From: an uncultured Bacteroidota bacterium
GTDB taxonomy: Bacteria; Bacteroidota; Bacteroidia; Flavobacteriales; Flavobacteriaceae
Length of the DNA stretch: 64,000 bases
Reading direction: 5' to 3'
Assembly (NCBI GenBank): GCA_902554655.1
Contig: CACDPE010000001.1
Location: forward strand, 124,001-188,000
This document shows, piece by piece, positions 8,496 to 17,832 of the stretch (positions within the stretch are counted from its first letter, which is position 1; each line of letters opens with the position of its first letter). Under the pieces are notes generated by a model. That model worked only from the letters and a program-made list of their open reading frames with translations, was not told the DNA's origin and searched no databases. A program made the translations under genes and the position numbers.

Positions 8496-9959
8496 ATGAA
8501 AAAACCAGTTTACTCAACCATAAAAGAGTTAAGAAAAATAAATTATAAGTCAAAAAGTATTAAAGACGAACTAAGTGATAATTTATCTAATTTACTTAAA
8601 AATGGTAAGCCTTCATTTTTTGGAATACATGGCTATGAAAATACAGTCATACCTGATCTTGAGAGAGCTATATTATCAAAACATAACATTAATTTTCTAG
8701 GACTTAGAGGACAAGCAAAAACAAGATTAGCAAGAAAAATGGTTGATTTACTGGACGAGTGGATTCCTGTTGTTGATGGATCAGAAATTAATGATGATCC
8801 ATTAGATCCAATATCAAATTATGCAAAAAAAATGATCAATAATAAAGGTGATGATACGAAAATAAATTGGATTCATAGATCTGAAAGATTTTATGAAAAA
8901 TTAGCAACGCCCGATGTTACTGTATCTGACCTTATTGGTGATATTGATCCAATAAAAGCAGCTTCTCTAAAATTATCATATTCTGATGAAAGAGTTATTC
9001 ATTTTGGAATGATTCCGAGGGCCAATAGATCAATATTTGTTATTAACGAACTTCCAGATTTACAAGCTAGAATACAGGTTGCATTATTTTCAATTTTGGA
9101 GGAAAAAGAGATACAAATTAGAGGATTCAAATTAAGATTACCACTTGATCTCCAGTTTATTTTTACTGCAAATCCTGAAGATTATACAAATAGGGGAAGT
9201 ATTGTTACGCCTCTCAAAGATAGGATTGGATCTCAAATAATTACTCATTATCCTTTATCCATAGAGGTTTCAAAAAAAATTACAAATCAAGAGGCAAATT
9301 CATCTTATTCTAATGTATATGTTCCTGAAATAGCCAAAGACTTAGTAGAAGAAATAAATTTTGCTGCTAGAAAAAGTGATTATGTTGATTATAAAAGTGG
9401 AGTAAGTGCAAGGATGAGTATTACAGCATTTGAAAATTTAATTAGTACTACTAGAAGAAGGATGCTTATTAATGGTGAGGATAATTCAGTAATTAGATTA
9501 TCAGACTTCGCCGGGATTATTCCAGCAATCAATGGAAAAATTGAGTTAGTTTATGAGGGAGAGGAACAAGGTGCTGACCAGATATCGTATGACTTGATAA
9601 ATGAAGGAGTTAAATCAATATTCATAAAATATTTTCCAGAGATCAAAAAGTTGCAAAAACAAGATGAAGTCTCTCCCTATGATGAAGTCGTTGAGTGGTT
9701 TTTAGTTAATGAAAATGAAATTTTTATTGGTGATGAATTTACTAATGTTGAATATGAAAAAGTATTAAATTCAGTAAAACCTCTTGATCATTTGATTGAT
9801 AAATATTGTAACAACCAAAAAAAACAAGATTTATTATTTTTTAAAGAATTATTGCTTTGGGGTATGTCTGCTTTTAAGAAATTAGATAAAAACAGAATGC
9901 TTGACGGTTTAGAATTCAAAGATTCAATAGGTACATATTTTAATGATATTAATAAATAG
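8496..9959 (+). CDS. MoxR/magnesium chelatase ChlI-like AAA+ ATPase
   Basis: P-loop-like GLRGQAKTRLAR, SIFVINELPDLQARIQVALFSILEE, FIFTANPEDYTNRGSIVTPLKDRIGSQI; immediately follows the VWA gene. Confidence 0.85.
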   Translation: MKKPVYSTIKELRKINYKSKSIKDELSDNLSNLLKNGKPSFFGIHGYENTVIPDLERAILSKHNINFLGLRGQAKTRLARKMVDLLDEWIPVVDGSEINDDPLDPISNYAKKMINNKGDDTKINWIHRSERFYEKLATPDVTVSDLIGDIDPIKAASLKLSYSDERVIHFGMIPRANRSIFVINELPDLQARIQVALFSILEEKEIQIRGFKLRLPLDLQFIFTANPEDYTNRGSIVTPLKDRIGSQIITHYPLSIEVSKKITNQEANSSYSNVYVPEIAKDLVEEINFAARKSDYVDYKSGVSARMSITAFENLISTTRRRMLINGEDNSVIRLSDFAGIIPAINGKIELVYEGEEQGADQISYDLINEGVKSIFIKYFPEIKKLQKQDEVSPYDEVVEWFLVNENEIFIGDEFTNVEYEKVLNSVKPLDHLIDKYCNNQKKQDLLFFKELLLWGMSAFKKLDKNRMLDGLEFKDSIGTYFNDINK

Positions 9960-9978
9960 TTAATTTAAACAAATTGTA

Positions 9979-10482
9979 TTATGAGAACCATTTGTGCTTT
10001 CCAAAATGGTTTTTAGGAATAGTCTTTTTATTTTTTAAGTACCAATCCAGTCCACCTAAAACACTCTCTAAGTATTTTTTTAAGTTTGGTTTAACGAATA
10101 TAAAGTAGGGAAAAAAAGAAATTATTTTACTTCTATTTCTCATGTAGTGTGGATAAACTGTTATAGAAAGAAAATTGTTGTTATTTTTTTTAAAAATATC
10201 CCATTTAACTAATGATTTTTTACCATTTTCTCTACCTATTAAAAGTTCATAACCTTTATTTTCGTTCCAAAAAATAAAGTTTCTTATTAATTTAATATCA
10301 TTTAAGTATGTTAGTTCATCAATTGAGCCTTTACCAGGCCATTTAATTACTTTATTTGATTTACAAAATGGGTGAAATAATTCTAAATTATTTGGAGAGG
10401 AAATAAGATTCCAAATATCTTTCTCTCTTGAGTTAATTCTTTTTGTTAAATTAATGCTCCAAGATTTTTTGTAATCTTTCAT
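9979..10482 (-). CDS. SRPBCC-like (START/Bet v1 fold) hypothetical protein
   Basis: INSREKDIWNLISSPNNLELFHPFCKSNKVIKWPGKGSIDELTYLN resembles polyketide cyclase/SRPBCC N-termini. Confidence 0.55.
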   Translation of the reverse strand: MKDYKKSWSINLTKRINSREKDIWNLISSPNNLELFHPFCKSNKVIKWPGKGSIDELTYLNDIKLIRNFIFWNENKGYELLIGRENGKKSLVKWDIFKKNNNNFLSITVYPHYMRNRSKIISFFPYFIFVKPNLKKYLESVLGGLDWYLKNKKTIPKNHFGKHKWFS

Positions 10483-10505
10483 TTAATCTAACATAATTTT
10501 ATTTT

Positions 10506-10913
10506 ATGATATTTCAAAAAGAAATTACATTAAAACCATTTCCTAGAGGATTCCACTTAATTAGTAATGTAATATTTGATGAATTACCTAATATGAGCGG
10601 AATTGTAAATGTTTTTATTAAGCACACATCCGCAAGCTTAACAATTAATGAGAATGCAGATCCAGCTGTCAGAATAGATTTTGAAAATCATTTTAATAAG
10701 TTGGTCAGTGAAAATGATAACCATTATACTCATACACTTGAGGGCAAAGACGATATGACTTCACATATAAAAAGTTCTATTTTGGGTTCATCAGTTAATT
10801 TTCCTATAAAAAATGGGATACCCCAAATTGGTATTTGGCAAGGAGTTTACTTGTGTGAACATAGAAATCAAGCATCCTCAAGACAAATAATTATCACAAT
10901 AGTTGGAGAATAA
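10506..10913 (+). CDS. secondary thiamine-phosphate synthase/YjbQ (UPF0047) family protein
   Basis: GIVNVFIKHTSASLTINENADPAVRIDFENHFNKLV and GIWQGVYLCEHRN signature. Confidence 0.92.
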   Translation: MIFQKEITLKPFPRGFHLISNVIFDELPNMSGIVNVFIKHTSASLTINENADPAVRIDFENHFNKLVSENDNHYTHTLEGKDDMTSHIKSSILGSSVNFPIKNGIPQIGIWQGVYLCEHRNQASSRQIIITIVGE

Positions 10914-10926
10914 GACATAATGTCTT
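10912..10926. other. short perfect palindrome AAGACAT-a-ATGTCTT upstream of clpB
   Basis: 7-bp arms with 1-nt centre, overlapping the yjbQ stop region. Confidence 0.5.
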
Positions 10927-11004
10927 GATTTCTATATAATTATACGTCAATCTGACATAAATTTATTGAGGAATATATTTTGATGTACACTTTAAAAATA
11001 ATTA

Positions 11005-13587
11005 ATGAAAACAGACCAATTTACTTTTAAGATTCAAGAAATTCTGCAAGAATCTCAACAAAATGCTATTGATAAAAGTCATCAAACAGTTCAAGATAGT
11101 CACATTCTTAAGTCAATAATAGATAATGATAAAAATATATTCCCATATGTTACAACACAATTGGAAATTAACAATTCAATAGTCAAATCAACAGTTGAAA
11201 AAATGATTGATTCAATTCCGAAAGTAAAAGGTGAATTTATCGGATTTTCTCAAAATTCCTCCAAGACATTGATGAAGGCAGTTAGCCACTCAAAAAAAAT
11301 GGGTGATAATTATGTTTCAGTCGATCATCTTTTAATCTCTCTAGTTGATTCAAATAGTGAGCTTTCTAAAGTTCTAAATGGTTTTGGTTATACTGCTCAA
11401 AAAGTAAAGAATGTATTATCTAAAATGCGACAGGGTGAGAAGGTTAAATCATCCTCAGATGATAATAACTTTAATGCACTTGATAAGTATGCTATCAACT
11501 TAGTTTCTCAAGCAACTGATGGCAAATTAGACCCTGTAATTGGAAGAGATGATGAGATAAGAAGATTATTACAGATACTTTCAAGAAGATCAAAGAATAA
11601 CCCAATTCTTGTTGGAGAACCTGGAACTGGTAAAACTGCAATTGCTGAAGGATTAGCAAAAAGAATAGTTGAAGGTGATGTTCCTGAAAATTTAAAAGAG
11701 AAATTAATTTATGCTCTTGATATGGGAGCCTTAATAGCTGGTGCCAAGTATAAAGGTGAGTTCGAGGAAAGGTTAAAGACAGTAATTAAGGAAGTAATTA
11801 ATAGTGATGGCAGAATAATACTATTTGTTGATGAAATACATACCTTAGTTGGAGCAGGTGGTGGGCAAGGAGCTATGGATGCAGCAAATATATTAAAACC
11901 TGCACTCGCCAGAGGAGAATTGCGAGCAATCGGAGCTACAACACTCGATGAATTTCAAAAGTATTTCGAAAAAGATAAGGCTTTAGAGCGAAGATTTCAG
12001 AAAGTATTTGTTGATGAACCAAATATAGAAGATTCAATTTCTATACTTAGAGGAATTAAAGAAAAATATGAAGCTCATCATAAAGTAAAGATTTTAGATG
12101 AAGCATTAATTGGGGCAGTAAAATTATCTGGCAGATATATTTCTGACAGATTTCTGCCAGACAAAGCAATTGATTTAATGGATGAAGCTGCTTCAAAATT
12201 AAGATTAGAAATAAATTCTAAGCCTGAAGAACTAGATAATCTAGATAGAAAAATTAGACAAATTGAGATTGAGCTTGTTGCTATAAAAAGAGAGAATGAT
12301 AAAAAGAAAATTAAAGAATTAAATGATCAATTATCTGAATTAAAAAATGATAGAAATTTAATTTATACAAAGTGGGAAAATGAAAAAAATGTAATTGATA
12401 AGGTTCAACAAACAAAAATAAATATCGATGAATTAAAATCTGAGGCTGATAAGTGTGAAAGAGATGGAGATTATGCCAAAGTTGCGGAACTTAGATATGG
12501 CAAGATAAAAGAGCTTCAAGAAAAACTTAAAGATTACGAACATGAAATGTCAAAATATTTCAATGAAAATTCTATTCTTAACGAAGAAGTAACTTTTGAT
12601 AATATTGCTGAAGTCGTTTCTAAATGGACAGGAATTCCAGTTTCAAAAATGATAAAGTCTGAAAAATCAAAACTATTGAATTTAGAGAACGAAATTTCTA
12701 AAAGACTAGTAGGTCAGTCAGATGCTATTGGATCCATTAGTGATTCAATTCGCAGAAGCAGATCTGGATTACAAGATGATAACAAACCAATTGGTAGTTT
12801 TTTATTTCTTGGAACAACCGGAGTTGGTAAAACTGAATTAGCTAAAGCAATTGCTGAAATTCTGTTCGATAACGAACAAAATATAGTTAGAATAGATATG
12901 AGTGAATATCAAGAACAACATTCAGTTAGTAGGTTAATAGGAGCTCCACCAGGTTATGTCGGATATGATGAAGGAGGACAATTGACAGAAGCAGTTAGAA
13001 GACGTCCCTACTCAGTAATTCTGCTTGATGAAATAGAAAAAGCTCATCCAGATACATTTAACATCTTATTGCAATTGCTTGATGAGGGAAGATTAACAGA
13101 TAGTAAGGGTAGAACAGCAGATTTTAGAAATACAATTGTAATTATGACAAGTAATATGGGTAGTCATGAAATTCAAAAATCATTTCAGGAAATTGATAAT
13201 TTTAATATTGCTAAATATACAGCTAAAAAGAGATCAATGAAACTTTTAAAAAAGAATTTGAAACCTGAGTTTTTGAATCGGATAGATGATATTATTTTAT
13301 TTTCACCCTTGACGAAAAATGAAATTAAAAAAATTGTTGAATTACAGTTTAATAAACTATCAAATAAATTAAAAGACAAGGATATAAATCTTTCAATAAC
13401 TGATGAGGCACTTGAAAAACTTTCCGAATTAGGTTTTGATCCAGAATATGGAGCAAGACCTGTTAAAAGAGTTATTCAAAAAAATATATTAGATAATCTA
13501 AGTAAAATGATTCTTTCAGAAAAAGTAAGTATAAAAAATAAATTAATTGTAGATTTTTTTGGTGATGAAATTGTTATCAGAAATTAA
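11005..13587 (+). CDS. clpB: ATP-dependent chaperone ClpB
   Basis: Two AAA+ modules (GEPGTGKTAIAEGLAKRI; LGTTGVGKTELAKAIAE), Clp N-domain, middle coiled-coil, GAPPGYVGYDEGGQLTEAVRRRPYSVILLDEIEKAH. Confidence 0.97.
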   Translation: MKTDQFTFKIQEILQESQQNAIDKSHQTVQDSHILKSIIDNDKNIFPYVTTQLEINNSIVKSTVEKMIDSIPKVKGEFIGFSQNSSKTLMKAVSHSKKMGDNYVSVDHLLISLVDSNSELSKVLNGFGYTAQKVKNVLSKMRQGEKVKSSSDDNNFNALDKYAINLVSQATDGKLDPVIGRDDEIRRLLQILSRRSKNNPILVGEPGTGKTAIAEGLAKRIVEGDVPENLKEKLIYALDMGALIAGAKYKGEFEERLKTVIKEVINSDGRIILFVDEIHTLVGAGGGQGAMDAANILKPALARGELRAIGATTLDEFQKYFEKDKALERRFQKVFVDEPNIEDSISILRGIKEKYEAHHKVKILDEALIGAVKLSGRYISDRFLPDKAIDLMDEAASKLRLEINSKPEELDNLDRKIRQIEIELVAIKRENDKKKIKELNDQLSELKNDRNLIYTKWENEKNVIDKVQQTKINIDELKSEADKCERDGDYAKVAELRYGKIKELQEKLKDYEHEMSKYFNENSILNEEVTFDNIAEVVSKWTGIPVSKMIKSEKSKLLNLENEISKRLVGQSDAIGSISDSIRRSRSGLQDDNKPIGSFLFLGTTGVGKTELAKAIAEILFDNEQNIVRIDMSEYQEQHSVSRLIGAPPGYVGYDEGGQLTEAVRRRPYSVILLDEIEKAHPDTFNILLQLLDEGRLTDSKGRTADFRNTIVIMTSNMGSHEIQKSFQEIDNFNIAKYTAKKRSMKLLKKNLKPEFLNRIDDIILFSPLTKNEIKKIVELQFNKLSNKLKDKDINLSITDEALEKLSELGFDPEYGARPVKRVIQKNILDNLSKMILSEKVSIKNKLIVDFFGDEIVIRN

Positions 13588-13607
13588 TTTCATAATTTAA
13601 AAAAATA

Positions 13608-14894
13608 ATGAAATATATATTCTATCTATTGATTTTATTTAGTACTCTATCTAACTCACAAAAGTTTGATGAAAGGGTTGATAATTTAATTCAAGAAAAT
13701 ATTGAAGAAACAATTGAACTTAGACATTGGTTTCATCAGAACGCAGAATTAAGTAACAGAGAGTTCAAAACTGCTGAAAGAATTGCTAAAGAACTAAGAA
13801 AAATAGGTTATAATCCAAAAACTGGTGTCGCAAAAACAGGTGTAGTAGCTATTTTAAATGAAGGAAAAAAAGGTCCAGTAGTAGGACTAAGAGCTGATAT
13901 TGATGGTCTTCCTGTCAAAGAAAGAGCTAACATACCGTGGGCATCTAAAATGACTGGTATATACAATGGAGAGGAAGTCCCAGTCATGCATGCTTGTGGT
14001 CATGATATGCACACTGCAATATTATTGTCAACAGCTAAAATTTTATATGAAATTAAAGATGAAATTCCAGGCCAAGTAAAATTTATTTTTCAACCAGCTG
14101 AGGAAGGTGCTCCAGCAGGAGAGGATGGCGGTGCAGAATTAATGGTTAGAGAAGGAGTTTTAAAAAATCCGGATGTTGATGCAATTTTTGGACTCCATGT
14201 TTGGTCTGGGATGTATGCTGGTCAAGTGCACCTAAGACCGGAGGGAATTATGGCTGCAGTAAATGAATTTAGAATCGATTTAAAAGGTGTTCAGACTCAT
14301 GGATCAACCCCATGGACTGGTAGAGACCCTATTGTCACTGCATCACAAATTGTTAATTCTTTACAAACTATTGTAAGTAGAAGTTTACCGTTAACTGAAG
14401 CAGGAGCAGTTGTAACTATAGGAAGTATTCACGGAGGTGTAAGAAGTAATATTATTCCTGAAGATTTGTATATGCTAGGAACTATCAGAACATTAGACAA
14501 AAATATGAAAGAAATTGTTTTAAAAAGATTAGAAGAAATAGTCTATAATGTTGCTAAATCTAATAACGTTGATGCTAAAATAACCTACTTGGTATCCTAT
14601 CCAATAACATATAATGACCCTTTTTTGTATCAAGAGGTCCTACCAACTCTTAACAGAGTAAATGGAGAAAAAAATGTCAATTTAATGAAGGCTATAACAG
14701 GCGCTGAGGATTTTTCATATTTTCAAGAGAAAATTCCAGGTGTTTACTTTTTTATCGGTGGATCAAAAGTTGGGGAAGACCTTTCTAAAGTTGCCCCTCA
14801 CCATACTCCTGATTTTTATGTTGATGATTCTGCAATTGAAACTGGAGTCAGATCAATGACTTCTCTAGCAATTGATTATCTTTTAAACAATTAG
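13608..14894 (+). CDS. secreted M20 family amidohydrolase/peptidase
   Basis: Signal peptide then ELRHWFHQNAELSNREFKT, GLRADIDGLPVKE, MHACGHDMHTA, FQPAEEGAPAGEDGGAELM. Confidence 0.92.
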   Translation: MKYIFYLLILFSTLSNSQKFDERVDNLIQENIEETIELRHWFHQNAELSNREFKTAERIAKELRKIGYNPKTGVAKTGVVAILNEGKKGPVVGLRADIDGLPVKERANIPWASKMTGIYNGEEVPVMHACGHDMHTAILLSTAKILYEIKDEIPGQVKFIFQPAEEGAPAGEDGGAELMVREGVLKNPDVDAIFGLHVWSGMYAGQVHLRPEGIMAAVNEFRIDLKGVQTHGSTPWTGRDPIVTASQIVNSLQTIVSRSLPLTEAGAVVTIGSIHGGVRSNIIPEDLYMLGTIRTLDKNMKEIVLKRLEEIVYNVAKSNNVDAKITYLVSYPITYNDPFLYQEVLPTLNRVNGEKNVNLMKAITGAEDFSYFQEKIPGVYFFIGGSKVGEDLSKVAPHHTPDFYVDDSAIETGVRSMTSLAIDYLLNN

Positions 14895-16519
14895 TTATTA
14901 GGTTTTCTTCTTTTTTTCGAGACTTGTTCAAAAGCATAACCAATTTCATACAGTATTTGTTCATTTTTAGATGCTCCAATAAATGTTAAACCCGCTGGTG
15001 AATTATCATTTCTAAAACCCATAGGAACAGTTAAGCATGGATTGTGAGCTACAGCCGCATAACTTGCATGGTAATTATTAATTGAGATAACTGCATCTAG
15101 GTCATATTTATTATAATCTAAATCAAAAAATTTATTACCATTAAACAATAATTTTTCTTTCATTAATTTATAATCATATTCACTCATGGTATCTTTTATG
15201 ATGCTCTTAAAAATTTCTTGTCCGTATGGAGCTCTATTGATAGTGTCTAAAGAATTGTAATTTATTATTGATTTTATATCATTAACTACAAGATTTTCAT
15301 TGCCATAATCATTAAAATATTTTACCAGATCTCTTCTCATATCTTCATCCAAAAGTTTTCTAAAATTTGGAAGAGAAATATTTTTTGGATTGATTTCTAC
15401 GACTTTAGCACCATTTAACTCTAACAAATCAATATTTGTTCTGTATAATGAGTCATTTTGATAGTAGTTGGAATAATATCCTAGTCTATAATTACTTAGA
15501 TCAGAACTTTTTACTAAATCTAAATTGATTGGTTGTTTTTTATAAGAATATGGATCGTTCTTATCAAACCCAATAATTGAGTTCATTACAATTATATTAT
15601 CAATAACAAATTTTGTCATAGGACCAGCAGTATCTAAAGAAGAGGAAATAGGAATAATGCCAGATCTACTAACAGAACCAATGGTAGGTTTCATACCAAC
15701 TAGAGAATTTGATGATGAAGGAGACAATATTGATCCTGAAGTTTCAGATCCAATAGAAACAGAACTTAAATTTGATGTTGTTGCCACACCACTCCCTGAG
15801 CTTGAACCACCAGTATCAATCTTTTTTCTGCCATATGGATTTAATGTTTGACCTCCCATCGCACTATATCCGTTTGGACATCCTAAGCAAAAATAATTAG
15901 CCCATTCACTTAGGTTAGTTTTTCCTAAAATTATTGCGCCTGAGTTTTTTAATTTTTCTACTATGTATGCATCTTTTGTGAAATTATCTTTTAAACTGTA
16001 GGCTCCTGCGGTCGTTGCAAGCCCTTCAAACCCAACATTATCTTTCAGAAGAATAGGAATTCCATAAATTGAATTCACATTAGGAGTAATATTTTTATCT
16101 CTCAATTTTGCTTCAGAAAGAGCATTTTTATTAATTGAAATAATTGAATTTAAATACTCTTCCTTATCAAATTCTATTAAATAAATTCTGGATAAATAAA
16201 ACAGAGTTAATTCATAGTATGAAAATTTCCCTTTAGAAACACTTTTTTGAATTTGTGGTATTGATTTTTCAATTATCAAGTTTTTAATTTTATCATATCT
16301 AGTTTTAAGAAAAATCGAGATTTCATCTTCAAATCCATTTATAAGGTCATTTTTATTGTTTGACATGCTTTGAATTCTTTTGTATCGAAGTCTTTGATTT
16401 TTATTTTCTAAATTTTCAATTATTTCTGACGATTGATCATAGTTCACCCATCTCTTTAAATTATTTTGACTACAAGATATAATCGAGAGTAATAGAACTA
16501 ATAATATTATTTTTTTCAC
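14891..16519 (-). CDS. amidase signature family lipoprotein
   Basis: Lipobox LLSIISCSQ; GIPILLKDNVG, DTGGSSSGSGVATTSNLSSVSIGSETSGSILSPSSSNSLVGMKPT (amidase Ser-cisSer-Lys region). Confidence 0.9.
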   Translation of the reverse strand: MKKIILLVLLLSIISCSQNNLKRWVNYDQSSEIIENLENKNQRLRYKRIQSMSNNKNDLINGFEDEISIFLKTRYDKIKNLIIEKSIPQIQKSVSKGKFSYYELTLFYLSRIYLIEFDKEEYLNSIISINKNALSEAKLRDKNITPNVNSIYGIPILLKDNVGFEGLATTAGAYSLKDNFTKDAYIVEKLKNSGAIILGKTNLSEWANYFCLGCPNGYSAMGGQTLNPYGRKKIDTGGSSSGSGVATTSNLSSVSIGSETSGSILSPSSSNSLVGMKPTIGSVSRSGIIPISSSLDTAGPMTKFVIDNIIVMNSIIGFDKNDPYSYKKQPINLDLVKSSDLSNYRLGYYSNYYQNDSLYRTNIDLLELNGAKVVEINPKNISLPNFRKLLDEDMRRDLVKYFNDYGNENLVVNDIKSIINYNSLDTINRAPYGQEIFKSIIKDTMSEYDYKLMKEKLLFNGNKFFDLDYNKYDLDAVISINNYHASYAAVAHNPCLTVPMGFRNDNSPAGLTFIGASKNEQILYEIGYAFEQVSKKRRKPNN

Positions 16520-17793
16520 AATATTTTTTTAAAAATTTCTTCCATTTTCATTCCTCTTGAACCTTTAATTAGGATGTTGGTTTCATCAATTTGATTGTTA
16601 TTTTTAAAAAAATCAGTCTTGTTTTTATAAAAATAATTTGAAGATATGTTATTTTTTAATCTGTAAAATATCTCACCAATAAAAATGCATTTATCAATCT
16701 TCTTAGAATTACAAACTTCAATAATTTTTTCATGCTCTAGTTTTTGATATTTTCCAAGCTCATACATGTCTCCAAGAATTACTATTTTATTTCCTTCAAC
16801 TTTTTCAAATGATTCGATGGCAGATTTCATACTTGTAGGATTTGCGTTATATGCATCAAGAATAATTTTTTTATTCTTTTTTTCAATGTACTCAGATCTA
16901 TTTATACTAAGATTAAAGTTTTTTAATTTATAAGAGATTTCATTTATATCAATATTAAAATTTAAACCTATTGAAATTGCTGCACATAAATTGGAAAAGT
17001 TATAATCACCATAAAGATTTGTAATTACATTAATTCCATTGTATTTGGCACCAACATAATTTTTCGAAATGTTTTCAAAATGATAATTTGAATTTTCATT
17101 TTTACCAAATGAAATTGAGTTTTTGTTTATATATTTTTGTTGAACTTGATCATCTGAATTTATTATTAAAATTTTTCGACTTTTGATGATCCAATCATAC
17201 AATTCAGTTTTGCCTTTTATAACACCTTTAATATTTTTAAAACCTTCTAAATGAGCTTTTCCAAAGTTTGTAATATAGCCATAATCAGGATTTATTAATT
17301 TGGTTAGAAAATTTATCTCGCCCAAATTATTTGCACCCATCTCAATGATCGCAAATTGGGTTTCAGGTTTAATTCTTAATAATGTTAAAGGTACTCCAAT
17401 GTGATTATTTAGATTTCCATCTGTTGATATTGTATTATACTTTACCTCTAAAACTGATTTAATAAGTTCTTTTGTTGTTGTTTTTCCATTACTTCCAGTT
17501 AACGCAATAATTTTGGCATGTGATTGCAATCTGTTATATTTTGCTAAATTTTGAAGAGTTTCTAGACTGTTATCTACTTTAATATAAAGATTTTCATCAT
17601 ATTTTTTTTCAATTTTATCATCAATAACTACGTAACTAGCACCTTTTTTTATTGCATTATTTGCAAAATGATTTCCATTAAAATTCTTTCCCTTAAGAGC
17701 AAAAAAAATTGATTTACGAATTATTTTTCTTGTGTCAGTTGATATCTTATAATCGCATTCAATTAATAACTTATGTAGTTTGATAATCTCCAA
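16516..17793 (-). CDS. murF: UDP-N-acetylmuramoyl-tripeptide--D-alanyl-D-alanine ligase
   Basis: STDTRKIIRKSIFFALKG, ALTGSNGKTTTKELI, EMGANNLGEINFL, DAYNANPTSMKSAI. Confidence 0.94.
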   Translation of the reverse strand: MEIIKLHKLLIECDYKISTDTRKIIRKSIFFALKGKNFNGNHFANNAIKKGASYVVIDDKIEKKYDENLYIKVDNSLETLQNLAKYNRLQSHAKIIALTGSNGKTTTKELIKSVLEVKYNTISTDGNLNNHIGVPLTLLRIKPETQFAIIEMGANNLGEINFLTKLINPDYGYITNFGKAHLEGFKNIKGVIKGKTELYDWIIKSRKILIINSDDQVQQKYINKNSISFGKNENSNYHFENISKNYVGAKYNGINVITNLYGDYNFSNLCAAISIGLNFNIDINEISYKLKNFNLSINRSEYIEKKNKKIILDAYNANPTSMKSAIESFEKVEGNKIVILGDMYELGKYQKLEHEKIIEVCNSKKIDKCIFIGEIFYRLKNNISSNYFYKNKTDFFKNNNQIDETNILIKGSRGMKMEEIFKKIL

Positions 17794-17832
17794 TGATTAA
17801 ATTTAAAAAAAGTAAAATATAAATAGTAAGAT

